Shown here: positions 53,982 to 62,790 of the stretch, one piece after another
Position numbering within the stretch: position 1 is the first letter of the stretch
Layout of the letters: every line of letters starts with the position of its first letter
Assembly (NCBI RefSeq): GCF_016887565.1
Contig: NZ_CP069396.1
Coordinates: 2,383,001-2,447,000 of the forward strand
Source: Archangium violaceum
Lineage (GTDB): Bacteria; Myxococcota; Myxococcia; Myxococcales; Myxococcaceae
Reading direction: 5' to 3'
Length of the DNA stretch: 64,000 nt
Program-made: the position numbers and the translations under genes
The notes under the pieces: model-generated
What the model was told of the DNA's origin: nothing
The model's input: the letters and a program-made list of their open reading frames with translations, nothing else
The model's database searches: none

Positions 53982-54782
53982 TCACTCCCCGACCGATTGG
54001 GGCGTCGGCGGGGTCTGCATGGACGTCGTGTAGCACTCCCCTTTGTACTCGTAGAGTTCCTCCGGGCACGGGGCCTTGAGCTTGTGGGGTATCCAGCAGG
54101 CGCCCATGATCTCCACCTCGACCCGGGGTTTGCAGGGTGGGCGCCGCTGCCCTTTGTAGGGCTTGCGCGGAAAGGGGTGGGCGACGGCAGGCACTCCTCC
54201 ATCCGCGGCCTCCGGGAGCCAACCATTGCCCGTGGGGGGCACCTCGATATCCACCGTCACCTCATGGCGCATGGGCGCTGGCGCGACGCTCCCCGTGGAC
54301 TCCGGAGCGCTCGGTGTCTGGGGCTCTGGGACCGAGCGCACCAGGGCAAAGAGCAGGGCACCCACCACGGCGGCACCCAGCAGTCCCCCTCCCAGGTGCC
54401 ACCGGCGGCTGGGCTCGGGGGAGCCGGAGAGGGCGTCCACCATGCGCCCCACTGCCTCGTGCACCTCCTCCAGGGTGGACACCAGCGACTCCACCGATTG
54501 CCTCTCGGGGGCCACGGACCACGGGGTCTGCTCAACCTCCATGGCGTCGTAGCCCTGCGAGGCCGAGGAGATGAGGCGCACCCGCACATCGGGCCGCGGC
54601 TCCACCCTTTTCTCGTCCTCGATGGACTCACGCACCAGGGCCGGCGCCCCGCTCGTCTCGTGTGTGGCCCGGTAGAGCCCTCCCTGGCTGTCGTCGTCCT
54701 GCGGCGCCTGCTCCTCGAGTCGGTACGGCCCCACCCGCGCCGCATCCTCACCGCTCGATCCGGACTTCTCCCGCTCGTCCAT
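53982..54782 (-). CDS. Membrane protein with a degenerate kinase-like N-lobe
   Basis: 266 residues. The N-terminal part, VGPYRLEEQAPQDDD then GGLYRATHETSGAPALVR (about residues 18-52), aligns by eye with the first strands of myxobacterial Ser/Thr kinases ('LGRYRL.E.LG.GGMG.VYRA.HE.TG..VALK'). The glycine loop and the catalytic Lys are lost, and no other kinase motif follows. A membrane helix lies at about 131-149 (LLGAAVVGALLFALVRSV), then a Pro-rich extracytoplasmic tail with Cys residues. GGAAGGAG precedes the ATG at 54782. Possibly a pseudokinase-derived surface or scaffold protein. Confidence 0.65.
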   Translation of the reverse strand: MDEREKSGSSGEDAARVGPYRLEEQAPQDDDSQGGLYRATHETSGAPALVRESIEDEKRVEPRPDVRVRLISSASQGYDAMEVEQTPWSVAPERQSVESLVSTLEEVHEAVGRMVDALSGSPEPSRRWHLGGGLLGAAVVGALLFALVRSVPEPQTPSAPESTGSVAPAPMRHEVTVDIEVPPTGNGWLPEAADGGVPAVAHPFPRKPYKGQRRPPCKPRVEVEIMGACWIPHKLKAPCPEELYEYKGECYTTSMQTPPTPQSVGE

Positions 54783-54953
54783 GCGTGCTCCTTCCTCGCC
54801 GGCCTCCCCGCGCGCCCGAGGCCTCACGCGCCTATGTGCACCCAGCCCGGCTCCCGCTCCAGGAGTTACCCGGTGCGTCGAGGTTGGCCTACTCCCCAGG
54901 TGACACGCACGACTGTTGCCGCTACGACCCCGGCATCTCGTACGGCATGCTCC
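54783..54953. other. Intergenic stretch ahead of repeat copy C
   Basis: Upstream region of the pseudokinase-like gene; no gene or clear promoter recognised. Copy C and remnant sequence occupy the remaining space up to the antiporter remnant (55411). Confidence 0.4.
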
Positions 54954-55210
54954 CCCCGAGAGGGTGTCGAGAAGGTGTCAAAGAACTCGAGCGACGCGAG
55001 CCGGGACAACACTCGGTGGGAAGGAGAAGGGCGGAAAGGGTGCTGAGAAGTCTCCTCGCTTCCACCGAGCCGCCGCCCCTCGGAACACCGCGACGAAGGC
55101 CCGGTACTGCTCGCGCAACTGCTTCAGCGACTGAGGCGTGGAGGCATGCCCCAACGGCCTCGGGCTGCGCTCGAGATGCTCTGGCCGGGCCTCCGAATTC
55201 GCACGCGGCG
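54954..55210 (-). pseudogene. RayT transposase C-terminal fragment (repeat copy C)
   Basis: Minus-strand reading from about 55210 to a TGA at 54978-54980: RPEHLERSPRPLGHAS, then LREQYRAFVAVFRGAAARW, then GDFSAPFPPFSFPP. This is the C-terminal helical region of Y1/REP-associated transposases as I know them from myxobacteria. The end carries the repeat core GAGAAGGTGTCAAAG, preceded by a second partial GAGAGGGTGTC. The N-terminal HUH domain is missing. It is the longest of the three fragments (about 75 codons). Confidence 0.65.
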
Positions 55211-55411
55211 CCCGGCGCCTCGGCGACGACGCAGGGGGAGGGCCGGGGCGCGGTGCGCACCTTCCCGCGACGAAGGAGGGTGCCAGCCACGTCCTCCAGG
55301 TGCACCGCATGCGTGTCGCCTCTCCTGTCCGGCCGGAACGCCGCGACGATACCGGGACTGCTCCTCTTCATACGAGGGGAGGGGCCCGGTCGGGTCGCTG
55401 GCCCCGGGTGC

Positions 55412-56656
55412 TCAGGAGGCCAGGGCTTCCGGAGGCGAGGCGCGGGCGTCCTCCTGCGGCACGTGGGCCTCCGCGTCCTTCGCCTTGGCGATGCGCTCGT
55501 CCAGTTCCGCGGTGAGGTGCTCGAAGACCTCCTTGTTGAGCGTGCCCTGCTGGTAGGCGTTGAGCAGGGCGTCCTTCTCCACGATGAGGACGCGGCGGAT
55601 GGCCTCCTGCTGCTCTTCCTCGTGGAAGCGGGTGGACTGCTGCTTGAGCGTGGTGAGCTCCTGCTCCACCTCCTGCGCCTTCTGCTGGTAGTCGCGCTCC
55701 AGGGGCTCCAGCACGTCCACCGGAATCTCCCGCGCGCGGCGCATGGCCTCCAGCGCCCCGAGCGCCGCGTGGATGGCGCCCAGCCGGCCGCGGGCCAGCT
55801 CGTATTTCTCCTGGTAGACGTCCTTGAGGCCGGTGATGCCCAGCGCCTTGAGCACCGGCGCCATGGTGAGGCCCTGGAAGATCATGGACAGCACCACCAC
55901 GCCGAACGTCATGTTCACCAGCAGCTCGCGGTGGGCGAAGTCGTCCGGAAGGCCCAGCACCAGCACCATGGACACCGCGCCGCGCAGGCCGCTCCAGGTG
56001 AGCACCGCGCTCCACTTCCACGGCAGCTTCTCCGACGTGAAACGCAACAGGCCGGACATGCCGTAGACGACCAGCGCGCGGCCCAGCACCACCGCCCCGT
56101 ACGCCAGCAGGATGGGCAGCCACGACTGGAGCAGCGACGTCAGCTGCACCTCCAGGCCGATGAGCAGGAACACCACCGAGTTGAGCGCGAACGCCAGGTA
56201 CTCCCAGAAGCTCTCCACCGCGATGCGCGTGGTGGGGCCCATGCCCAGGCGCGCCGCCCAGTTGCCGCACAGGAGGCCCGCCACCACCACCGCGATGACG
56301 CCCGAATAGTGGAAGTGCTCCGCCACCACGAAGGACCCGTACGCGGCGATGACCGTGAGGGTGATCTCCACCATGGCGTCCTCCACGCGGAGGATGACCT
56401 TGGACACCGCCTAGCCCACCGCCGCGCCGATGAGGGCGCCCATGCCCGCCACCTTGATGAAGTCCATTACCGCGCCGCCCACGGTGAAGGTCTGGCCTCC
56501 GGCCACGCCCACCACCAGCGTGAAGAGCACCACGGAGGTGCCGTCATTGAGCAGGCTTTCGCCCTCCACCAGGATGGCCAGCCGCTTGGGCGCGCCCAGC
56601 GCCTTGAACAGGCCCACCACCGCGATGGGGTCCGTGGACACGATGAGTGGGCTTGC
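55412..56656 (-). pseudogene. Broken CPA1/NhaP-type cation:proton antiporter
   Basis: The reading starts mid-protein at STDPIAVVGLFKALGAPKR and continues with LVEGESLLNDGTSVVLF, the typical antiporter core with the TDP and E/ND motifs. A TAG at 56411-56413 then replaces a sense codon (VG-stop-AVSKVILR). Downstream the frame continues for 331 residues through membrane helices (LTWSGLRGAVSMVLVLGLP) and a coiled-coil C-terminal tail to the TGA at 55412. The N-terminal third is missing; an IS3-family remnant directly abuts the break. Two independent lesions make it a pseudogene. If TAG were bypassed the remaining part would still lack the first helices. Confidence 0.85.
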
Positions 56657-56940
56657 CCCGGTTACGTGGACAGTAGGGTTATGCTGCCAACTTTTGCGGT
56701 AAGGCCGCAAGCTCAAAATCCACAGGGCTGACGTAGCCCAGCGACGAGTGCCGTCTTTGGCGGTTGTAGAAGACCTCGATGTACTCGAAGAGCGCCGTGC
56801 GAGCCTGCTCGTGCGTGGCGAAGTCGGCCTCGTGGACGAGCTCCATCTTCAAGCTGCTGAAGAAGCTCTCGGCCACGGCGTTGTCCCAGCAGTTGCCCTT
56901 GCGCGACATGCTGCAGCGGATGGCATTGTGCCGTCGGCAC
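56657..56940 (-). mobile_element. IS3-family remnant: 3' end of orfB plus terminal region
   Basis: The minus strand encodes [20 protein letters not shown] followed by [17 protein letters not shown] and ending [17 protein letters not shown]. This is the hallmark C-terminus of IS3-type transposase orfB, including the catalytic Glu in [10 protein letters not shown]. The CDS part ends at 56679. The next ~22 bases (GGTTACGTGGACAG side) are probably the IS end, which joins the antiporter. The N-terminal part (first two catalytic Asp) and orfA are missing, so it cannot move by itself. Confidence 0.85.
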
Positions 56941-57175
56941 GCCCAGCGCCTTCACGCCGCGTAGCACGGAGGCCACGAAGGGCTTGGGTTCCATGAAACG
57001 ATGGGCGTGGGACTGGTTGATAGCTGCCGTGGCTCTGTGCCTGCATCCCCGCGTGGGGGCGGAGCGGGTGCAGTAGCGCAGCCGTCAAGGTCGCGCGGCC
57101 ACTCCTCGAAGACATGGTCGACGTGGCCGTGGAGTGACAGGGTGGGCGCGCTGCGCCCCTACCCCTCCCTTAGGA
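56941..57175. other. Junction region without a gene
   Basis: A minus-strand ATG at 56994 reads [19 protein letters not shown] and then runs out of frame into the IS remnant; it may be a chopped gene start. The rest shows nothing recognisable. Confidence 0.35.
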
Positions 57176-59602
57176 CTATTCCTTGTCGGGTACTCGCTCG
57201 ATGTAGAACGCCATCGGCACCATCGGCAGATGATGCTCCGAACTCGACATCAGCAGCAGCCGGTTGATTGTATTGTCCTGGATCCCCGTCGGCGCGAACA
57301 CGCAGGAGAGACGTCCGGCATTCGCGCCGTATCCGGTCTTGCGGAGCGCCGATTGCGCGGACTCATGCTCCTTCGCGAAGCGGGACGCGAGGTGCTCCTC
57401 CCAATTTGGCTTCGAACCGCGTTCGGCCACGTCTCCGAGGTAGCGGAGCATGTCCTTGATCAGGCCAGGATAGACGTCGAGCGACTTGCGGTGCGCGAGC
57501 TTAATGATCTCCATCGGATCGTCGGGAAACAAGAAGGTCGCGTTCGCGATGTTCGTCGCCAACGCCCGCAACGGTGCGGGAGGCGCACCAATCCTTGGCT
57601 GCGCCGCCCGGAGTATTTCCCGCCACCTGACAACGCTGTCTGTGACGATCGTCGCACCGGTCGCCTGCGCGAGATACATCGCGATCTCGAAGTTGGGGCA
57701 GGCCTGCATAAACCGCATTTGGCCACCTTCCCCATCGAAAATTCCATCTTGCAGCGCGGTGAGCGGATCCTCCTCCTTCAGCCGCTCGATCTCCCGCATC
57801 GTATCCTCGATACGCTGGGCATCGATGTCCGGATACAATTCCCGAAGACGCTCGATCTGCGCGTCCCTAGGCCACATGAGGAAATCGCGCTTGAAGTTGA
57901 GTTCGACAAACTCCTTCACTCGAGGCTCGCTGTCGATATTGATCCTCATCCCGATCGATCGCTCGTCCGCCATGTGCATCACCTGCCTTCGCAGATGGAA
58001 GTCGAAGTTGCAGGGGTTGGGTATCAGGTTGATCAGGCCCGCATCGACGAGCGGCATGAAGTTCAGGATGAACGCGACCGACTTCAAGAACTCGAGGTGG
58101 AAGCTCTTGGGATGCTCGATAGGGCTGTAGTTCTTGGCGACCGTACCGGGGTGCGTGAGCGGATTCTCGACGATGAGTTCGCCGAAATACAGCGAGGCGC
58201 CGATCGCGAATCCGACGATCCATTGTGGGTGGAGCGTGCCCGTGTAGACCGCCCGGGGGCGACCGTCTGGCTTGGGAAGGAGACGGAGCAGATCGGTCTC
58301 AAGAGGCCAGAGCGCCTCATACAGGAAATAGACCTCCTTGATCTGCTCATCGGTCAGCTCCCGCCGAACTGCGACCCAGTCCTTGCCTCGATCAAGGCCA
58401 ACGATGCTCCGGATACCTCGATGCAGCACGATGTTGCGCTCGCGGATGCTCAGGTCGGTCCAGCTGGGTCTGCGCGAGATGTGCCGCGGTTTGCAACATG
58501 CCCGATACGGATGGCCGGATCCGCAACCGCACGGCGCCGAAGGGCGAAGCTCGCCCTTCGGCGGGATCTTCTTAAGCGCATCGCGCTCCTTCTCGGTCCT
58601 GCCGAACGCATCCTGATAATGAACGCGACCGTCCTCAAACCGAACGAAGGTCTCGCCGCTGTAATTCCAGAGTTCGTCTTTTGGCGGTAGCAGGGTCTCG
58701 CAAATCCGGTCCCAGGCGATGTTGATCGTCCGCTCCGGATGCAGCCATTCCTGCCGACCGGCGGCGACGTATCGCCGTGCGCGCGCCTTAATAACGTGAT
58801 TGATCCGGGCGACCTCCATGCCATTCAGCCGTCTCGTGCGAATGAACTTGTCGGTGCGCACCATTGACTGGCGGAAGTTGCGTGCGAATGTCCGCTTCTC
58901 GAGCGGTGGCGACGACGGATTCTTGGCATACTCGAGGTTGGTGAGGATGAGGCAATAATCGCGGTTCAGGGGGAAGATCGTCTGCGACGCCTTCAGCGCG
59001 ATTCCGGGATCGTGTGGATAGCGGCACAATGCCGCTTCGGGCGGCACTGCGTGGTTGTAGATCGTGACCGGATGGTCGCTGACGATGAACTTTACGTCGG
59101 CATCCTCGGCCGACACGATCTCGCGGACGCCTTCGGTCCAGATCGTGAAGTGAAGCATCCGGATCCGCTGCATCTCCATCATTAGCTCGTTCTGGTCGAG
59201 CGACGGATACTGGGCCTTGAGCCAGTCCAGCCCCTTCGGCGTCCGAATCTTCTGGATATCGATGTATTCGAAGAACGTCTGGAAGTGCTCGTGCCACTGG
59301 GCGACGTCGTCACCCAGAAACGCGCGGACTGCGTCCGCTCCCGTGGTATCAATCGCGCCGAACAGACGGCGCTCGATCTCGTCGTTCACGGACGTTCCGA
59401 AGAAGGTCGAATATAGATCGGCCTGGAAGAAGCAGCGCTTGGTCGGTGCGTCGAATAGCCGCCGCTCCGTGATCACGCGGCCGTCATCCAGCGTCCTGCT
59501 TGGCGGTTTCAAGTCCAGATACGCAAAGGTCGAACGACCAGGCTCGAGGAAGCCCTTCTGATACCAGCGCGGTACGTAGTGGTTGTCTCTTGTCAGTGGC
59601 AT
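57176..59602 (-). CDS. DUF4238 protein fused to a SEC-C motif and unknown C-terminal domain
   Basis: 808 residues. The N-terminus, NHYVPRWYQKGFLEPG, is the signature of DUF4238. The body continues with FIVSDHPVTIYNH (about residue 172), also typical. A SEC-C zinc motif, APCGCGSGHPYRACC, lies near residue 358. The C-terminal ~440 residues are of unknown fold (LMWPRDAQIERLRELYPDID, FEIAMYLAQATGA). The last part includes a PIN-like ATIVTDSVVRWREIL stretch. Base composition is clearly lower in GC than the neighbours. It is flanked by an IS3 remnant and a truncated divergent gene. Function unknown; genes of this type are often seen near mobile and defence loci (inference). Confidence 0.75.
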   Translation of the reverse strand: MPLTRDNHYVPRWYQKGFLEPGRSTFAYLDLKPPSRTLDDGRVITERRLFDAPTKRCFFQADLYSTFFGTSVNDEIERRLFGAIDTTGADAVRAFLGDDVAQWHEHFQTFFEYIDIQKIRTPKGLDWLKAQYPSLDQNELMMEMQRIRMLHFTIWTEGVREIVSAEDADVKFIVSDHPVTIYNHAVPPEAALCRYPHDPGIALKASQTIFPLNRDYCLILTNLEYAKNPSSPPLEKRTFARNFRQSMVRTDKFIRTRRLNGMEVARINHVIKARARRYVAAGRQEWLHPERTINIAWDRICETLLPPKDELWNYSGETFVRFEDGRVHYQDAFGRTEKERDALKKIPPKGELRPSAPCGCGSGHPYRACCKPRHISRRPSWTDLSIRERNIVLHRGIRSIVGLDRGKDWVAVRRELTDEQIKEVYFLYEALWPLETDLLRLLPKPDGRPRAVYTGTLHPQWIVGFAIGASLYFGELIVENPLTHPGTVAKNYSPIEHPKSFHLEFLKSVAFILNFMPLVDAGLINLIPNPCNFDFHLRRQVMHMADERSIGMRINIDSEPRVKEFVELNFKRDFLMWPRDAQIERLRELYPDIDAQRIEDTMREIERLKEEDPLTALQDGIFDGEGGQMRFMQACPNFEIAMYLAQATGATIVTDSVVRWREILRAAQPRIGAPPAPLRALATNIANATFLFPDDPMEIIKLAHRKSLDVYPGLIKDMLRYLGDVAERGSKPNWEEHLASRFAKEHESAQSALRKTGYGANAGRLSCVFAPTGIQDNTINRLLLMSSSEHHLPMVPMAFYIERVPDKE

Positions 59603-59667
59603 CTAGGCGCGTCAGCGTAGCTACGCAACTAGCCGACCACAACTTCCGCGAACCCATCTGCCTCGTT

Positions 59668-59853
59668 ATGCCGATCTTCTCGCGACGCCGGATCCAGCAG
59701 ATGCTCGACGACCTGTCGGGCACTGCCAGTCCGTCCCACTTCATTGGCCGGCTCAACGACAAGCGGTTCGAGAACGCGCTGTCGGCGGAGGCCGAACTTA
59801 CGCTCGTGTGGGCTGCCAACCGGCTCGGCGGGTTCGAATCCGAGCCCAACTGA
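59668..59853 (+). pseudogene. Truncated N-terminal gene fragment divergent from the DUF4238 gene
   Basis: 61 residues: MPIFSRRRIQQMLDDL, IGRLNDKRFENALSAEAELT, LVWAANRLGGFESEPN, then TGA. It reads like the start of a larger protein, with an acidic-hydrophobic helical pattern, and is cut short. Base composition matches the DUF4238 gene rather than the host. The 65-base divergent spacing suggests the pair was acquired together. The family of the full protein is not recognised with confidence. Confidence 0.45.
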
Positions 59854-59944
59854 TTCTCACCCGAGGGACGGAAGCCCGAAGGGGTCTCCACGACCCTGTT
59901 TCCACCGAGGCGACCGCCACGGACGCGCCCCTGACGCAGCCGAG

Positions 59945-60020
59945 GCTGGAGTAGGCCGGCTTGCAGCGGCGCATCTTCGGCGAAGACTTGTGAGCCTGCC
60001 CCAGTTTTGTGGGCCCGCCC
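59945..60020 (+). pseudogene. Possible transposase zinc-binding-domain relic
   Basis: The plus strand reads LQRRIFGEDL, then TGA, then ACPSFVG. This is similar by eye to the 'LKRVFG.D...CP.CGG' region of IS91-type transposases. It is only about 20 codons and carries an internal stop, so the call is weak. Confidence 0.2.
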
Positions 60021-60080
60021 CGGCGTCATGCCGCGACGGACGTCCTCTCGGGAGGTAGGAGGCGATGCGCGCCAGCCAGG

Positions 60081-60839
60081 TCAGGGAGCGACGACCTCAT
60101 GGAACAGCAGCTCGCGCTCCACCTTGAACGACACCGGCTTCTCGTCGAGCAGCGTGCCCTGGGGCGAGTCTCCCAGCTTCAACCGGGCGCCCCGGACGTT
60201 GGGCATGTCATTCACGTCCACGAGGGGGCCGAGCGCGAGCTGCTCCGCGGTGAAGCTCCGGTCCTTGAACTTCACCTTGAGGACGTGGTGGAAGTCCGGG
60301 CTGCCGGACAGCTCGTGCACGAGGAAGGTGTTTCCGGGCGAGCCGAAGACCCGGTACAGCAACCGCGGGACCGAGGCGCTGCGGGGGTGGAGCTGGCTGT
60401 GCCAGGGAATGGCCTTCACCTGGACTTCCACGCCCTTCCACTCCGGGCTGGCGGCGCCGGCCTTGGAGATGGACACCTTCAGGCTCTTGAGCTTCCCGTC
60501 GCGCACGGCGGCCAGGTCGAACGGCGCGTCCGCCTGGAGGGTGTAGCTCCCCGAGGAGAAGTCGGGCTTGCGTGTCTTCCAGGCGGGATGGACCAGCTTC
60601 GCCGAGATGAACAGTTGCAGGTTGTCGGGCGGGGTGAACGTGGCGAGCGGCCACAGGAAGGCGGCCTCGGGCGTCCCCATCACCAGCATGGGATGGGTCC
60701 CCACCATGGACTCGGAGCGCACCTCGGTGGCCGGCTGGGGGGGAACCTCGAGGCGCGAGGACACAGGCGGCGTGGGTGCCTGCGCCAACACGAAATGAAA
60801 GGCGGGAGGAACGTCGGCGTGCATGGATGGCTCCATCAC
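60081..60839 (-). CDS. Hypothetical protein
   Basis: 252 residues, or 247 from the internal ATG at 60824, which has GGAG at a good distance. The sequence is soluble and beta-rich (LQLFISAKLVHPAWKTRKPD, LYRVFGSPGNTFLVHELSGS, VKFKDRSFTAEQLALGPLVD). It has no clear signal peptide and no catalytic motif I recognise. Same direction as the NlpC/P60 lipoprotein gene upstream (57-base gap), so they may be co-transcribed. Confidence 0.6.
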   Translation of the reverse strand: MMEPSMHADVPPAFHFVLAQAPTPPVSSRLEVPPQPATEVRSESMVGTHPMLVMGTPEAAFLWPLATFTPPDNLQLFISAKLVHPAWKTRKPDFSSGSYTLQADAPFDLAAVRDGKLKSLKVSISKAGAASPEWKGVEVQVKAIPWHSQLHPRSASVPRLLYRVFGSPGNTFLVHELSGSPDFHHVLKVKFKDRSFTAEQLALGPLVDVNDMPNVRGARLKLGDSPQGTLLDEKPVSFKVERELLFHEVVAP

Positions 60840-60896
60840 GGCGGGAAGGGACCGGGGCTGGCGCGGACTCCAGCCCCGGTCAACCCCACCGCGTGA

Positions 60897-61538
60897 CTAG
60901 AGGACCTTCTTGCGGACCGGCCAGTAGGTGCGGCCGTCGGCGGTCCACTTCAGCGAGCCATCCGAGTTCTTCACGAACGGGATGTTGACGTCCTGGGCGA
61001 CCGTCCCGCACTGCAGCTCCTGGAAGATGCGCGCCGAGCCATCCGTGTTCCAGCCGTGGAAGATCATCGTGTGGCCTTTGTTGGTGCTGGCGTTGTGGGT
61101 GGTGATGGCATCACCCATCTGCATGTCCCAGTAGCCCACGCGCTGGGTCACGTTGGTGTCGCCGTAGATGGTGCCCGTCGTCCAGCCCGGACCGGGAACG
61201 CCCCACGCCCAGGACACCAGGCCCGAGCAGTCGGAGCGGTACCCGTTCCACTCCGCGGTGTTCGCGTCGCCGTTGCGCACACAGGTGCCACCGCAGATGG
61301 CGTCCGGGCCGCCGTTCACGCCACCGCAGTACGGCATGCGCACGTCGACCCACCGCCAGGCCCGGTAGTCCACGTCACCACGGGTCAGCCCCTGCATCAC
61401 CGTGGCCGTGGGCTCTGTCACCACCCCGCTCTCCGCGGCGTCGCCATCGGGCAGACCCATCTCCGACCCACCGCAGCCAAACAGAGACACCGACACGAGC
61501 GCCATCACGGTCGCCCGACCGAAATACTTCACGAACAT
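60897..61538 (-). CDS. NlpC/P60-like lipoprotein (putative peptidoglycan or peptide hydrolase)
   Basis: 213 residues. Signal peptide with lipobox LFGC (Cys22). The papain-like core shows Cys104 in RSDCSGLVSWAWG and His156 in KGHTMIFHGW, the expected catalytic pair of the NlpC/P60 superfamily. Four further Cys (CGG...ICGGTC) may form disulfides. GGGGAAG lies upstream of the ATG. A promoter-like sequence lies at 61590-61614. Likely a cell-wall or secreted endopeptidase anchored to the membrane. Confidence 0.8.
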   Translation of the reverse strand: MFVKYFGRATVMALVSVSLFGCGGSEMGLPDGDAAESGVVTEPTATVMQGLTRGDVDYRAWRWVDVRMPYCGGVNGGPDAICGGTCVRNGDANTAEWNGYRSDCSGLVSWAWGVPGPGWTTGTIYGDTNVTQRVGYWDMQMGDAITTHNASTNKGHTMIFHGWNTDGSARIFQELQCGTVAQDVNIPFVKNSDGSLKWTADGRTYWPVRKKVL

Positions 61539-61560
61539 GGACTTCCCCTCTTTGTTTTGC

Positions 61561-61614
61561 TCATCAGTCGTTGATGAGTGAATGCAAGCTATATAGAGAA
61601 AACTCAGTCGTCAA
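61561..61614 (-). promoter_or_regulatory. Promoter and palindrome ahead of the NlpC/P60 gene
   Basis: On the minus strand TTGACG (61609-61614) is followed by the TATATAG tract (61590-61595 and next bases); spacing is 13-15 bases, so the fit is imperfect. Between promoter and gene is the palindrome TCATCA-GTCGT-TGATGA (61561-61577). CAGTCG followed by an AT-rich half site recurs at 61605-61618, suggesting an operator. Confidence 0.4.
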
Positions 61615-61757
61615 TGATTCTGATTTGTTCTTGGATTGCGATGCTCTCGAGTGCGTCTGCCATTGATGGAGCAACGTCTCGTTGCTGGAAGGGAATGGCA
61701 CTCGAGTCCCGCTCGCGCGCGCAACCGCGCGTCAACGGGAAGGAAGAGGGGCGGCGA

Positions 61758-62510
61758 CTACCACCCGGTCGGCGGCACCGGAGCGCAGGTGTAGCCCGCC
61801 GGGCAGCTTCCGTTGCCGTCGCGCACCAGCTCGGTGCCTCCGAGCCGGGTCGTGCCCGACTCCAGGTAGAGCGACTGCACGATGCTGGTGTCCGTGTTCC
61901 AGGGGGTGATGGTGATCGTGTTGAAGTCCTGACCCGCGGAGGCCATGTAGTTCCACACGCTGTGGTTCTGATCGACGCCCGGGGTGATGACGTTGAACGT
62001 CGCGCCGTAGTTGTAGAACTCGCCGTTGGTGTAGAAGCGAGCCTGATAGGTGGTCGGGAACACGGACACCCGGTACTCCGTCCGCCAGACCGCCTTCACC
62101 GCGAAGCGCCGCTGCCCCGAGGTCGGAGACGAGCCATACCACCACCCCTCGAACAGGCGGATGGAGAATTGATCCGCCGACGGCGGGGTGGGAGGCACCG
62201 GCGTGGCGAACTCGTTCCACACGAAGATCATGCTCTTGCAGCCCGTGGAGGGCTTGTTGTTGGAGTCGTACGCGTCATTGTAGAAGGAGACGTCGTAGAC
62301 GTTGGCCAGGGAGGTCGGCTTCGCCGCCACCACGTAACGGCCCGCGGGCAGATTGCACTGCTGCGAATCCTGCAGCGGCGGGTTCAGCATCTGCTCGCTC
62401 TGTCCGAGCGCCTGGCTCTCGACCTCCTGAGGCTGGGCGGACTCGGGGCCGCACGCGGCGGTGCCAGCCGTGCAAAGGAGGAGGAGCAGGTTCTTGGAAA
62501 TGGAGTTCAT
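61758..62510 (-). CDS. Lipoprotein of unknown function
   Basis: 250 residues with a lipobox TAAC (Cys20). The mature part is beta-rich and aromatic (YDVSFYNDAYDSNNKPSTG, FEGWWYGSSPTS, FYTNGEFYNYGATFNV), ending in a Cys pair (CPAGYTC). No family recognised; an extracellular beta-sandwich is likely. It is the first of a run of secreted proteins read in the same direction. 61539-61757 between it and the next gene holds the promoter features already listed. Confidence 0.65.
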   Translation of the reverse strand: MNSISKNLLLLLCTAGTAACGPESAQPQEVESQALGQSEQMLNPPLQDSQQCNLPAGRYVVAAKPTSLANVYDVSFYNDAYDSNNKPSTGCKSMIFVWNEFATPVPPTPPSADQFSIRLFEGWWYGSSPTSGQRRFAVKAVWRTEYRVSVFPTTYQARFYTNGEFYNYGATFNVITPGVDQNHSVWNYMASAGQDFNTITITPWNTDTSIVQSLYLESGTTRLGGTELVRDGNGSCPAGYTCAPVPPTGW

Positions 62511-62687
62511 CGAGCTGTCGTCCTTGAGTGCTCTCGTTCGTCATGAACGATTGCCCTTCAAGACACAGGCAGGATTTTGGATGTCACATTCTCCACGAAT
62601 CGTCGTTGCAGGTTCGGTCTTCTCGATCGTTTCTACCCCAACTACGCGGGTTGCTTCGTTCCACGCCGCGTCCCCCAGGCGGGAGGC
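62511..62687. other. Upstream region of the lipoprotein gene
   Basis: AT-richer non-coding sequence, probably with its promoter; no gene seen. Confidence 0.4.
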
Positions 62688-62790
62688 TCACACCGAGAGG
62701 TCGTCCAACACGTCGGAGAGGGTGGTGGCATTCAGGGACCGGTCGAACCAGCGATCCAGGGTGGCCACATCCGTGTAGGTGAGAATGCGC
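62688..62790 (-). pseudogene. C-terminal relic resembling Rpn/DUF4351-type transposase-nuclease proteins
   Basis: Minus-strand reading ILTYTDVATLDRWFDRSL followed by TLSDVLDDLSV and a TGA at 62688-62690. This wording is typical of the C-terminal end of the PD-(D/E)xK transposase-like family in myxobacteria. Everything N-terminal to it is gone; repeat copy E abuts the break. Confidence 0.45.

Noticed and set aside
59992-60018. Similarity of GTGAGCCTGCCCCAGTTTTG to the IS3 remnant end near 56647
   Set aside because: About 19 of 27 positions match by eye, but the same bases also read as a transposase zinc-domain relic, and a match this short can arise by chance.
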